Made by a program: the position numbers and the translations under genes | Shown: piece by piece, positions 10,849 to 20,494 of the stretch | How the letters are laid out: every line of letters starts with the position of its first letter | How positions within the stretch are numbered: position 1 is the first letter of the stretch | Origin: Aphidius gifuensis | Taxonomy: Eukaryota > Arthropoda > Insecta > Hymenoptera > Braconidae | Length of the DNA: 64,000 nucleotides | Direction: 5' to 3' | NCBI RefSeq assembly: GCF_014905175.1 | Contig: NC_057789.1 | Location: 14,374,876 to 14,438,875, forward strand | The notes under the pieces: generated by a model | What the model was told of the DNA's origin: nothing | What the model saw: only the letters and a program-made list of their open reading frames with translations | The model's database searches: none

Positions 10849-11688
10849 AAAAAAAAAAAAAATGATTTGTTTAACGTGACACACTTCTTGTATAAAGAAG
10901 TTTATAGCACGGGTATTTTACAGTATCTCACTTCTACTTATGTCTTGCTGTATTTCCAACCATCAACTCCTTACAACCAGTGATGGGTAATTCGACGATT
11001 TTCGGGGTATCATACAATCATACGTATGATACGTATCATACATATCATACTACATAAAGTGTATGATAGTTGAAAGTGCCCTCTTTTTTTATAAAATGAA
11101 CTAAATGATTTATTAAACTCTCACTCACACTACTGTACAAAGCTGTCAAACTTTTTTTTTTATTACACGATAAATAATAAATAAAATTCATCAACGTGTA
11201 TAAAAAATTTTATTAGAATTAAAACATTATACGAGAAAATAATTTAACAGTTAATATTATGACTTCTTTGAAAAATTGGCTCATGAGTTCGCCTGGAATA
11301 TATTCAAGTATACTAATATGATGAAAGAGGTCAACTTGGCAAATAGGTCTCCCAGATTCATATAATACGTTTCTCATGAAGAACAACAGGGAAAATATAT
11401 TTGTGATATTGAGTGATGTTAAATTATCTGTGTGATTATAATCTCATAATTACTGTATTTATTATTTTTTTGTTGCAAGCTAATGAAACTATCTTTTTTC
11501 TTGGCATTTCATGATGTTCCTTAGAACTTGTCAAAACCCTCCTTGCCCACATATCATGTCTATTATCTCATTTTTTTATTGTAATTTTTGAGATTATTCA
11601 AATAAAATACACACAATCATTTTTCGTTAGTTGATCCATCAATGAATATTAATAAACTCTTGAGATTCCATATTATGTTGGATGTTGA

Positions 11689-12277
11689 CCATGGAGGTGT
11701 ATAAGGAGGGTAATCTCCTATGTTAAAGCATAGGCTGTTGGTGAAGCTCACGGAATGGAGCAAGTCAGTACCTTTTTTTGGCGATGGTGGCGCTTTTACT
11801 ACAACAGTTCTATGGTCACATGGTATTTTTGTTTACATTTTTGGCAATCTCATAATACATGACAATGTGACACATCAAAGTATATGATCATTAAAAAATT
11901 AAAATTACCGGTGTTTACATTCAATTTTTTTTTATTTAGTTCGAATGAATCATTATGGTCTACAGTCTGAGTTGACGCATGTATCATATGTAATGATGAT
12001 TTAGTTGGTACATGAACATTACATTGCATTGGTACATATAATTCGTACTCATCTGGTACATGAACATCAGAGTCATTTTGTTCATGAACATTACATTGCA
12101 TTGGTACTTATCTTTTGACTTGTCACATTATCATGAAAAAATATAAACAAAAATAACATGTGACCATAGAACTGTTGTAGCAAAAGCGTCATCACCGGCA
12201 GAAAAACGTACTGACTTGCTCCATTCTGTGAGCTTCAGTAAATTTCGAGAGATTACCCTCCTTATTCACCTCCATGG
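11689..12277. mobile_element. foldback MITE, CCATGGAGG family, copy 1
   Basis: Bounded by CCATGGAGGTGTATAAGG at the left and CTTATTCACCTCCATGG at the right. The arms are ~190 bp and share GGAATGGAGCAAGTCAGTAC and CTGTTGTAG...AAAGCG words. Comparison with copy 2 of hAT family A shows that this block is absent there, with about 35 bp of host sequence replaced. The core includes the duplicated phrases TGAACATTACATTGCATTGG and TGGTACATGAACAT. No protein is encoded. Related pieces lie at 13762-14470, 26038-26055 and 49650-49853. Confidence 0.88.
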
Positions 12278-12357
12278 TATAATGACAGATAGGCAAAATG
12301 GCGTCAGTAAAATAGTTTAAAAAGTGTAATGTAGAGGCGCTCTTAATGTATGATACA

Positions 12358-12475
12358 TAGAGTGGGTATAAGCCAGTAGTAGTTACTGGTAAGCTACCAG
12401 TAGATTACCGGTAGCATATAATCCTACCAGTTGTGGTTATCTGGGTAGTGGCCACAAGCTTTTATACCCACTCTA
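12358..12475. mobile_element. 118-bp hAT MITE at a shared target site
   Basis: TIR TAGAGTGGGTATAAGC at the left and an imperfect mirrored copy ending CCCACTCTA at the right, with ATGATACA duplicated on both sides (12350-12357, 12476-12483). TAGAG plus an 8-bp duplication fits hAT. The core has CCAGTAGTAGTTACTGG-type short palindromes. An element with the same ends, the same duplication and a different 749-bp interior occupies the same site in copy 2 (18599-19347). Confidence 0.9.
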
Positions 12476-12641
12476 ATGATACATGACGTATGATAATGGA
12501 GATGTATCATACTGTATGATACAGTGTATGATACTGCTGTATGATACACCAGTATCATACCTACCCAATACTGCTTACAACTCATTTTTGTCATTGATGT
12601 CAACTTTTGTAATGCGTTCAAACTGTACCCGATTCCTATTA

Positions 12642-13623
12642 CACTGAAAAAACGTTCCCGCTGCAGGCACGGTACGTTCCTGCTGCCGTAGCAGTAAAGT
12701 AGACTGCGAAGCGCTGTACTGCTGTGAGAGCAGTACATCCAACTTGGAATTTTGTAGGCTGTACTCCGTAGATTCAGAGATGTTATTAGGTTGATGGCGG
12801 CGCTTGTGAACTTTTTATATAGATTTTACATAGAAAAGCTTCACAAGCGCCACCATCGGAAAAAAAACGCCCTAATGAGAACATCCTCTGAATACGGGTG
12901 CTGCTCTCACAGCAGTACAGCACTGCTGCTGCAGCCGAACATTTTACTGTCGATGAGTTCAGGCGTATTAGCAGTACAAAGAATAGCTGTATGACACGTA
13001 AAGACTCATTCAATAAATTAAATGATGTTTATATGTATATTATTAATATTAATTATTAATAAATATAATTATATAATACTATTATTATTGAATATGAATT
13101 GATTTTAAAATCTTGTATATTATAAAAAAAATAGGAATAAAGAATATGAAAAAAATATATTTTATTTGAATATAGAATTAAAAAAAAAAAAAATTACATT
13201 TTTAATTTACCGTGTAATAATAATAAATTAACTTATTGAATAAACGAAGAAATTGCATTAACTATAATGATAGCATAAAAATAATATTACATGGTAAATT
13301 AAAAATGTAAAAAATTTAATTTTTAACGTGAAAAAAAATTTTCAAATTTAACATTAAAAGAAATGTTTAATTGAACATTTAAAAAATTCTAAATTTTAAT
13401 CCTAACCTATAAGTAATGTCAAAGTCGTAAACCGTATATGACCGCGCATACAGATGTGCGCATTCAGTTGCCACAGCAGTGCTTTGTACTGCTCTCACAG
13501 CAGTACAGTTTACCGAGAGTATACGAGTACTTACTGTGGATTTACATGGACATCCTGCTACTGTAGCTGTCTACCATTACCGGTACAATAGACCGTGCCT
13601 GCAGCGGGAACGTTTTTTCAGTG
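12642..13623. mobile_element. 982-bp TIR element with TA target duplication
   Basis: TIR CACTGAAAAAACGTTCCCGC, then TGCAGGCACGGT, is mirrored exactly at 13592-13623, and TA flanks both sides. This fits a non-autonomous Tc1/mariner-class element. Subterminal parts repeat CTGCTCTCACAGCAGTACAG and other GCAGTAC words in both orientations. The centre (13020-13400) is AT-rich. A small hairpin element is nested at 12782-12873. No transposase frame. Confidence 0.9.
12782..12873. mobile_element. 92-bp nested hairpin element
   Basis: TTAGGTTGATGGCGGCGCTT and TTGTGAA are mirrored by TTCACAAGCGCCACCATC and CGCCCTAA around a loop containing TATATAGATTTTACATA. The same loop and GGCGCTTGT words occur in the duplicated hairpin at 22136-22459. 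Confidence 0.75.
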
Positions 13624-13761
13624 TACAGCCCAGGGAAACCATGAAAAACCTGGGCAGTACAGTCGGCTTACGCCTGTGTGCTGCCACTGCGATCGTAGCA
13701 TGGAGTTTAACAATAAGGGTATTCTGTGACGTCACACTGTGTATTGGTATAGGGAGCTGTT

Positions 13762-14470
13762 GAAGCTCACGGAATGGAGCAAGTCAGTACGTTTTTTTGC
13801 CGGTGATGAGGCTAGTGGGACGAGTGCCCAAAGTCACAGGTTGTTTTTGTTTATATTTTTTTTTGTGTAGCTCAGTTAGAGTATTCCTTCATTATGTAAA
13901 AAAATAATAATACAACTACATAACATTTTTGTTTTTTTCTTCAATACTTCAATTGGACTATTATTATTTGTTATGTCAACATTTGCATCACATGTAATTG
14001 AAATAGAATTTATTTGGAATGATCTTTCTAATAAAAAATTATTTATTCAACATTAAAGTAATTCATTATCATAAAAAAAACACCAAAGGAAAACAGTAGC
14101 TAAGAAAAAGATGAAGCTAAAGAATTGATGTGACTATAAAGAAATTATATGGTAAGCAACATTAATTCCTTAGCTTTATCTTTTTCTTAGACACTGCTTG
14201 TCCTTGGTGTTTATTTTATTAAAATAAATTGCTTTAATTTTATTTGTTAAATAAATAATATATTATGTAGTTGTATTATTTTTTTACATAATGAAGGAAT
14301 ACTCTAACTGAGCTACACAAAAAAAAAAAAATATATATAAACAAAAACAACATGTGACTTTCGGCACTCGTCCCACTAGTGTCATCACCGGCAGAAAAAC
14401 TTACTGACTTGCTCCATTCTGTGAGCTTCAGTGAAATTCGAGAGATTACCCTCCTTATACACCTCCATGG
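13762..14470. mobile_element. foldback MITE, CCATGGAGG family, copy 2
   Basis: The right end is complete (CCTTATACACCTCCATGG at 14453-14470). The left end begins inside the TIR at GAAGCTCACGGAATGGAGC, so ~60 bp is missing. Arms share AGCTCAGTTAGAGTATTCC and ACATAATGAAGGAATACTC in opposite orientation. The core (14090-14200) carries AGTAGCTAAGAAAAAGATGA and its inverse, the same word family as the 41.8-46.3 kb array; copy 1 has an unrelated core. Confidence 0.85.
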
Positions 14471-15954
14471 ACCGTAGAGACTGAAGCGAACGTATGCGCA
14501 CTCTCCAGTCATTATAAATACTAATCTCTTGCGCATGCAAACATATAAATAATGGCAGCGGCAGCTCACAATTTGTTTATTAATTAATAACTTAATTAAT
14601 AAATTGGTCAATTAATATTTAAAAAAATCGAAAATTTGGAAAAAACTTCTTGATATATAGATGAACAATGTTGCCACTGACAAGTTTTTAAATTCGAAAA
14701 TTTTCTCGACACTTTTTTATCTCAAAGTTCAAAAAACGTATTTTGCGGCCGGCATTATTCAATAAATTAATAAAATAAATTAATACAAGTAAATAATATT
14801 TTTGATGTTACTTTCACTATCGCTAGACTATAAAAAAACTATATGCAAAGTTTCAAGTCGATTCATTAATTATTAACAAAGTTATGACGAGTTATACCTG
14901 GAAAAATAATGTTTTTTTCGAAAAAAAATAATCAAACTTTATTTTTTAATCCATTAAATAATTGTAATTGAAAATCATTTGTTTGAAAAAAATATGTCAT
15001 TTTTGATTCTGTACATGAAGGTATTTTTTTTTTTTATTTAAATCATTTTGAAATTTTCGTAAATTTAACCTGAACAACGTTACGTTTCATAGGCCTCTGA
15101 GCGCTCGACTTGTTATTGCATCCAGACCCTCAATTGAGAATATTTAATATTGCTTGAAAAAGTCTACTAAAAAAGGACATAAATTAAAGAATTGTAATGT
15201 GAAGTATTTTAGAAAAAATATGAATTCAAGTTTTTTGTCACATGTTGTTTCTACATTTTATAGCCTCATAAAGTCGCCACGAAAATTAAGGAAATATATT
15301 AAAAATATAAACTTAATGTAGTTAATTTGAGAAATTAAAGAATAAAGTCCCAAAATCTGGTCAGACATAAGACCGACAGACAGCTGAGTTTCGACCCGGA
15401 ACAATATTTATTAATATTATTTGAATATCTACAACATGTTTACATGCATATAACATTTTTGGAAATTATTAAATCTGGCTCTTTGCAATTAACTAAATAC
15501 TACATTTTTATTAACTGCTAATTTTACATCATTCACACTTAAGTCAGAGCTATTTTTTATAGGCATTACATCACTTTAAAATTTGAACGATGCGATAACT
15601 TGTTTACTTTTTTCGTTATGAGAATTTTAATTTACTAGGAAAGTCTAATTGCTCATTTTGAAGCTTCTGACTGTATATCAATTACATGAAAATTAGTACA
15701 TATTGTTTTTTTATTTCATTTGTTTTATTAATTGGTTACTGGAATTGACATTATTGGTTTTTCATTGATTCTAAGGCATTGTTTTGCTTTTTTTTTCAAA
15801 GCAGTAAATTTCAATTTGATGAGTCGAAGAAATATAATTGTTAAAATCATCTGAAGAAATAAGCTGGTAATAAATTAAAAAAACTTTTTTAAAATTTTTT
15901 CGTATGTTTTTGATACCTGTATGTGCGATATTAGTTAATATATAAGGCCTCACA
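14471..15954. other. interval without a recognised gene upstream of the MCRIP 3' end
   Basis: Nothing supportable as coding. The part at 14560-14960 resembles the interior of the TTAA element at 19492-19998 in style (TTAATTAATAA followed by GGTCAATTAAT, and AAAGTTTCAAGTCGATTCA) and is probably old transposon DNA. On the minus strand AATAAA signals at 15709-15714 and 15723-15728 could serve the MCRIP transcript. Confidence 0.4.
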
Positions 15955-16491
15955 CTAGGAGTTGGCATTTCGCGTTATACTCTGGACCACTCGCTGACCC
16001 CACCATGCCTCCAGATTAAACGGTTCAAAGTCTAGGACATATTTTTATCGAATTAATAATTCAGAAGTTTATCGATTTAGAATAATTGAATATGGCTTAA
16101 GATGAATTGCAAAAAAACTAATTCTAACCTTTGATTTCTGGATTTGGTTCCCTCTCTTGGTAATAACTCACGGATACATTGTTTCGATAATTTTGTGAAT
16201 CAGCAAGTGAATGGTTGTGACACGTATCGAGCTCTTTCGAAACGGAATTCCATGCTGCAATTTAATAGTTTTCAATAAAATATTTGCCGTAATCAATTAA
16301 TGTAGATATTGTGTACATTCACTTGAATAGTTTTGTTTCAAATTCGATACTTACAATCGTAAATGTATTTTATTAAATCAAAGTGTTGGGGTGATGATTC
16401 GCTATCATGTTGTGGTCCTGAATGGAGTCTTACTGGTATATTTCCCCCCGGTAATCTTTTACCGTTCAATGTTGTTATCTGTGATCTTCCA
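15955..16491 (-). CDS. MCRIP: MCRIP (FAM195) family protein, three 3' coding exons
   Basis: Exons in transcript order are 16491-16355, 16254-16129 and 16031-15955. They are joined by introns of 100 and 97 bp with GTAAGT/TTGCAG and GTTAGA/TCCTAG borders, and the frame is kept across both junctions. The ~112 residues show LNGKRLP, FDLIKYIYDSWNSV, EREPNPEI and FEPFNLEAWWGQR, in the order and spacing of MAPK-regulated corepressor-interacting proteins. The Trp-Trp C-terminus resembles the MCRIP2 type. Known members bind the CtBP corepressor and DDX6/stress-granule factors. The first coding exon, which must end in two bases of a codon, was not found; it may lie beyond the hAT insertion at 17406. 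No stop or frameshift is visible, so the gene looks active. Confidence 0.9.
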
Positions 16492-16907
16492 CTAAAATAG
16501 ACAAAATTCTTAACTGATTCAAAAAAAAAACCATAAATAAGACAGATAAAAGTTCAAATAACCAGAATCAAGAATCTAAAAAATCAGTTACTTTAATAAA
16601 AATTAAGAAATTTACATGTTTCTTAAAAATATATGATTTTGTTTAGACAGGTATATACTTTAATTTTCTGTGCAAAAAAATTAACTGATATTGCTTTCAC
16701 TGTTATATGTTATTGTCGTAGAAATAACTAATCGTTCTCAGTTTCAAAGTTTTTACACTTCAAAATAATAGCTGTCACCAAAATATAAAAAATAAAAAAA
16801 TATACTAGCACTAAGATATAATATTAAACAAATAATTGAGGTGATATCAACTTAATTTGAAAGATGTTACGATACAAATTTGAAGGATTTCTGTGATAAC
16901 TTATCGC
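16492..16907. other. probable intron 1 of MCRIP
   Basis: AT-rich, with no coding-like stretch on the minus strand before the acceptor TTTTAG at 16492-16497. The MCRIP 5' exon was searched for here and not found. Confidence 0.45.
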
Positions 16908-17032
16908 GGGAAACGGTGAATTCAGTTCCACCAGATGTGACCAGGTACACATTCTAATGTATATAAACGGTCGGAAAACAATGGCTCAGAGGGTAACCAT
17001 GGGGTGCCGCGGAACTGAATTCACCTAGGTCC
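16908..17032. mobile_element. 125-bp MITE with 8-bp target duplication
   Basis: GGTGAATTCAGTTCC is mirrored as GGAACTGAATTCACC, and the flanks repeat CTTATCGC (16900-16907 and 17033-17040). Length and duplication fit a hAT-type MITE. It is inserted ~400 bp upstream of the first recognised MCRIP exon. Confidence 0.8.
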
Positions 17033-17040
17033 CTTATCGC

Positions 17041-17405
17041 AACGCTGTTTTCAGCTATGACCTAATTATTGTCTATCGAAAGTGTTAACAAAAATAACTT
17101 GAGAAACTTGACTATAATAGTATGTTGAATAATTTTCGAAAATGGTAATAGGACGATTTATAAACATTTCAGTCCGAGCAAAAAAAAAAAAAAAAATGAG
17201 TTAAAAGTCAAGTAATAAAATGTGTTGATCAATTGCGATTACCTCATTTTTTTTCGATGACACGAAACGGATTCCTTCAATTAACGATTTGCAAAATTTC
17301 AACAAAATTGCTGAACTTTTTAAATCTTGATTTAATGCTCAACAATGCCAAACGATTGAATTTGACATAACATAATGACATATACATATGTACAGCAGTG
17401 TTGAG
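17041..17405. other. interval without a recognised gene
   Basis: AT-rich sequence between two insertions; nothing supportable was found. Confidence 0.4.
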
Positions 17406-19413
17406 CAGTGATGGGTAATTCGACGATTTTCGGGGTATCATACAATCATACGTATGATACGTATCATACGTATCATACTACATAAAGTGTATGATAGTTG
17501 AAAGTGCCCTCTTTTTTTATAAAATGAACTAAATGATTTATTAAACTCTCACTCACACCACTGTACACAGCTGTCAAACTGTTTTTTTTTATTACACGAT
17601 AAATAATAAATAAATTCATCAACATGTATAAAAAATTTTATTAGAATTAAAACATTAGGTGTGTTCGTTCACTTTTCACACCGAGCGTACGCACGGAGCG
17701 TTATGCAAGGAAGCGCTAGAGTCGTGCGGTCATTTAATGAATCTTTAGCAACTAAAATTTACCGACGCATTCGTTATTTTCAGTCATTGGGTTTATTTTG
17801 TTAATTTAATAATTTTTTCTAAGACGCAAGAACAAATTACCAATTATTGATGAATAAAGAGAACGAAAAAGCTAGAAAAAACAAATCCCCCCCCCCCCCC
17901 CCCAGGCTTGGTAAACACCCCCCTCCCATAAAAAATTTTCTAAGTCCCTTAATCTTAACCAATACGATATATATGGAAAATATGAGTAAATATGAAGAAA
18001 AATATAGAAAAGTCAGTGACTACATTGAAAAAAACGATAAATATGGGAAAATATCAGTAAATATAAAGGAAAATATAGAAAAATATCAGATAAAAATTAC
18101 TGAATATAAAGAAAAATACGATAAATAAGGGAACATATCGTTTATGCCCCCCCAACCATAGTAGACCCCCCCCCCCAAAAAAATTCGAAGTTTGATATAT
18201 ATTAAAAAAGAAATTGAAATTCCCCCCGCAGGAAAGGCACAGTTGCTTCAGCAACTGTATGATTATTTTTTTGCAAGCTAATGAAACTATCTTTTTTCCT
18301 GGCGTTTCATGATGTTCCTTAGAACCTTTCAAAACCCTTCTTGCCCACATATCATGTCTATTATCTCATTTTTTTATTGTAATTTTTGAGATTATTCAAA
18401 TAAAATACACAAAATCATTTTTCGTTAGTTGATTCATTAATATATACCTATTAATAAATTTTTAAGAGTACATATTATGTTGGATGTTGACATATTGTTT
18501 TTGGGCGCCAAATATGTGTATAATGGCGGATAGGCAAAATGGCGTCAGTAAAATAGTATAAAAAGTGAAATGTAGAGGCGCTCTTAATGTATGATACATA
18601 GAGTGGGTATAAGCAGAGTGAAGCCATCTATCATTTTTACCTCGGAAGTGACGAAAACTTCTTATACTCGCTCCCTACGGCGAGCACAAAATGTCGGACT
18701 AATGGGACCTCGGCAGGGGGGTAGCACTACGTGTATTTTTTTCTGGGCTTATTTTTTTCCCTAACTGAAGATTTTTCCCATGCGCAGAGACCGATTTTTG
18801 CGTTTGGGTGAAAGGAGGGGAGAATGTGGATAATATGACAATAATATCTTTAATATCGGCCCGAACTATGCTACCGACTGATTTATATTATAATTTGAAA
18901 TGTGATTAATATTTTTTATTTTTATTTATTTATTTAATATCGTATGATAAATAGAAAGCTATTGGAAAAATGTCTATGGAAAAGATGTAGCCACATGTTA
19001 ATTAATATAAAATTAATTTTGCCAAAGGAATTAACATGTAGGCATCCTCTTTTCCTTAGCTAATACTTTTCCCATAGCTTTTTATTAATTTAAAAAAATA
19101 AATGGTCATAGGGAAAAAGGTAGCTAAGGAAAGGATGTTGTCACATGTATATTTATACGAAATTAATTTTGCCAAAGAAATTAACATGTAGGCGACCTCT
19201 TTTCCTTAGCTAATATTTTTACCATTGCTTTTTATTAATTTAAAAAAATAAATGGTCATAGGAAAAATGGTAGCTAAAGAAAGGATGTTGTCACATGTTA
19301 ATTTATACGACCTCGGTGGTGGCTTCACTCTGCTTATACCCACTCTAATGATACATGGCGTATGATAATGGAGATGTATCATACTGTGTATGTCACTGCT
19401 GTATAATACACTG
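17406..19413 (+). mobile_element. non-autonomous hAT element, family A copy 2
   Basis: Starts CAGTGATGGGTAATTCGACG, ends ATAATACACTG, and is flanked by a perfect 8-bp duplication GTGTTGAG (17398-17405, 19414-19421). The first ~240 bp match copy 1 closely. A block at about 17656-18245 has no counterpart in copy 1 and carries C runs of 17 and 11 bp (17887-17903, 18168-18178) and CGAGCGTACGCACGGAGCG. The middle (18255-18510) again matches copy 1. A 749-bp hAT MITE is nested at 18599. A 93-codon frame at 17847-18128 is Lys/Tyr repeat sequence around the C run and not credible as a gene. Confidence 0.92.
18599..19347. mobile_element. 749-bp hAT MITE at a shared target site
   Basis: TIR TAGAGTGGGTATAAGC, continuing AGAGTGAAGCCA, is mirrored as TGGCTTCACTCT, GCTTATACCCACTCTA; ATGATACA is duplicated (18591-18598, 19348-19355). 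The interior has a GC-rich left part and, at 18960-19310, three inverted units built of GGAAAAGATGTAGCCACATG and TCTTTTCCTTAGCTAAT. There is no transposase. Confidence 0.9.
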
Positions 19414-19491
19414 GTGTTGAGTAGGTAAGATCCCTTGTATCTTACACAAGTTAACATGACGCGCCTGCGGCGCGTCTCTCTGCCTCTTTAA

Positions 19492-19998
19492 GGAGGTTAT
19501 GCACAAATTCATTGCGGGTGTTGCGGGGCGCTTCTGACGTCACAGACAAAACTGAAATCCGACTACACTGTAAAAAAATAAAGTGAAAAGCGCCTGCGCC
19601 CCATATACAATATATGGGATTGCGGGTATGTGTGTGTGTTTGAACATGCCATACGTTGCCACATCTAATTTTTGTAAAGTTTATAATTAATTACTCATTA
19701 ATTGACCGATCAACATATGAAAATTTTTCGCGCAATTAATAAAACTCGGTTTCTAGTATATGTGTGATTTTTTTCAAGACTTTTTCATCATTTTTTCTAT
19801 CCGAAAAAAATGGTTAAAATCTCCATAAGAGCCAATGTTAAATATTATTTTCAATAATTAATTACAAAAAATTTAACCGATCAACATAAGAAAATAATTA
19901 TACCGTTGTATTCAGAATGAAAAGTTCTACTTGTGTACAAAATTTCAGAACATTCTCATTATATTTTTCAAAAAAAGAGTAATTTGTGCATAACCTCC
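19492..19998. mobile_element. 507-bp MITE with TTAA target duplication
   Basis: GGAGGTTATGCACAAATT at the left is mirrored as AATTTGTGCATAACCTCC at the right, and TTAA flanks both sides (19488-19491, 19999-20002). A TTAA duplication is typical of piggyBac, Kolobok or Sola3 elements; the terminal sequence alone does not decide between them. No coding capacity. Confidence 0.88.
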
Positions 19999-20002
19999 TT
20001 AA

Positions 20003-20494
20003 GTTTGAAAAAAAAAAAAAGAGAAAAGACAGGAGTGCGTGAACCTAGTCCTAGAAAAATTTTCTAGGATACTCAGTAGAAGCGTCTCAATTGGTACTAT
20101 TTTGTACTGTAATTGTTTTCATTTTTATCTCAAAATTAAATAGTGGAGAAAGGGTTAAAAATCTACTTTTTTTTCAGATGGCTTAGGGGGAAAAAAAAAT
20201 TAATACAAACACAAAAGAATTCGTACTAATTTGTACCACCAAGCCCGAAACTTGTACCTCAAAAATAACAACAAAGAAAAAATATTCACTCCAAAATGTT
20301 TCTATACTGCTTCCAAAAATAAATATTTTTAAATAATTTTTTTTTTATTTTAAATTGAATGGTACAAATTAAAGCACAACTTACTCTTTACTTTGGAAAA
20401 AAAACATCAAAATATGTTGATTATTAAAGCAGATATGCAATTGTATAAATTGCACGTAGGGCATGTATGAATTGAATAAATAAATAAACTGTCA
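20003..20494. other. interval without a recognised gene
   Basis: AT-rich; it contains TCCTAGAAAAATTTTCTAGGA at 20050, a short perfect hairpin. Nothing else was supportable. Confidence 0.4.

Larger units (their letters stand above)
10978..12573 (+). mobile_element. non-autonomous hAT element, family A copy 1
   Basis: Starts CAGTGATGGGTAATTCGACG and ends with the complement of CAGTATTGGGTAGG. It is flanked by a perfect 8-bp target duplication CTTACAAC (10970-10977 and 12574-12581). The CAGTG start and 8-bp duplication are hAT hallmarks. A subterminal cluster of CATACGTATGATACGTATC palindromes lies at the left end and GTATGATACA repeats at the right. There is no transposase. Two other elements are nested inside (11689-12277 and 12358-12475). 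It is near-identical to copy 2 at 17406 over the first ~240 bp and again over a middle block (11461-11688). Confidence 0.93.

Noticed and set aside
12600..13800. Proviral or polydnavirus segment, because of the GC-rich repeats
   Set aside because: Boundaries are explained by an ordinary TA-flanked TIR element; no viral gene is visible in the window.
15771..15968. 65-codon minus-strand frame overlapping the MCRIP last exon
   Set aside because: It is in a different frame from the conserved MCRIP reading and extends into 3' flanking DNA.
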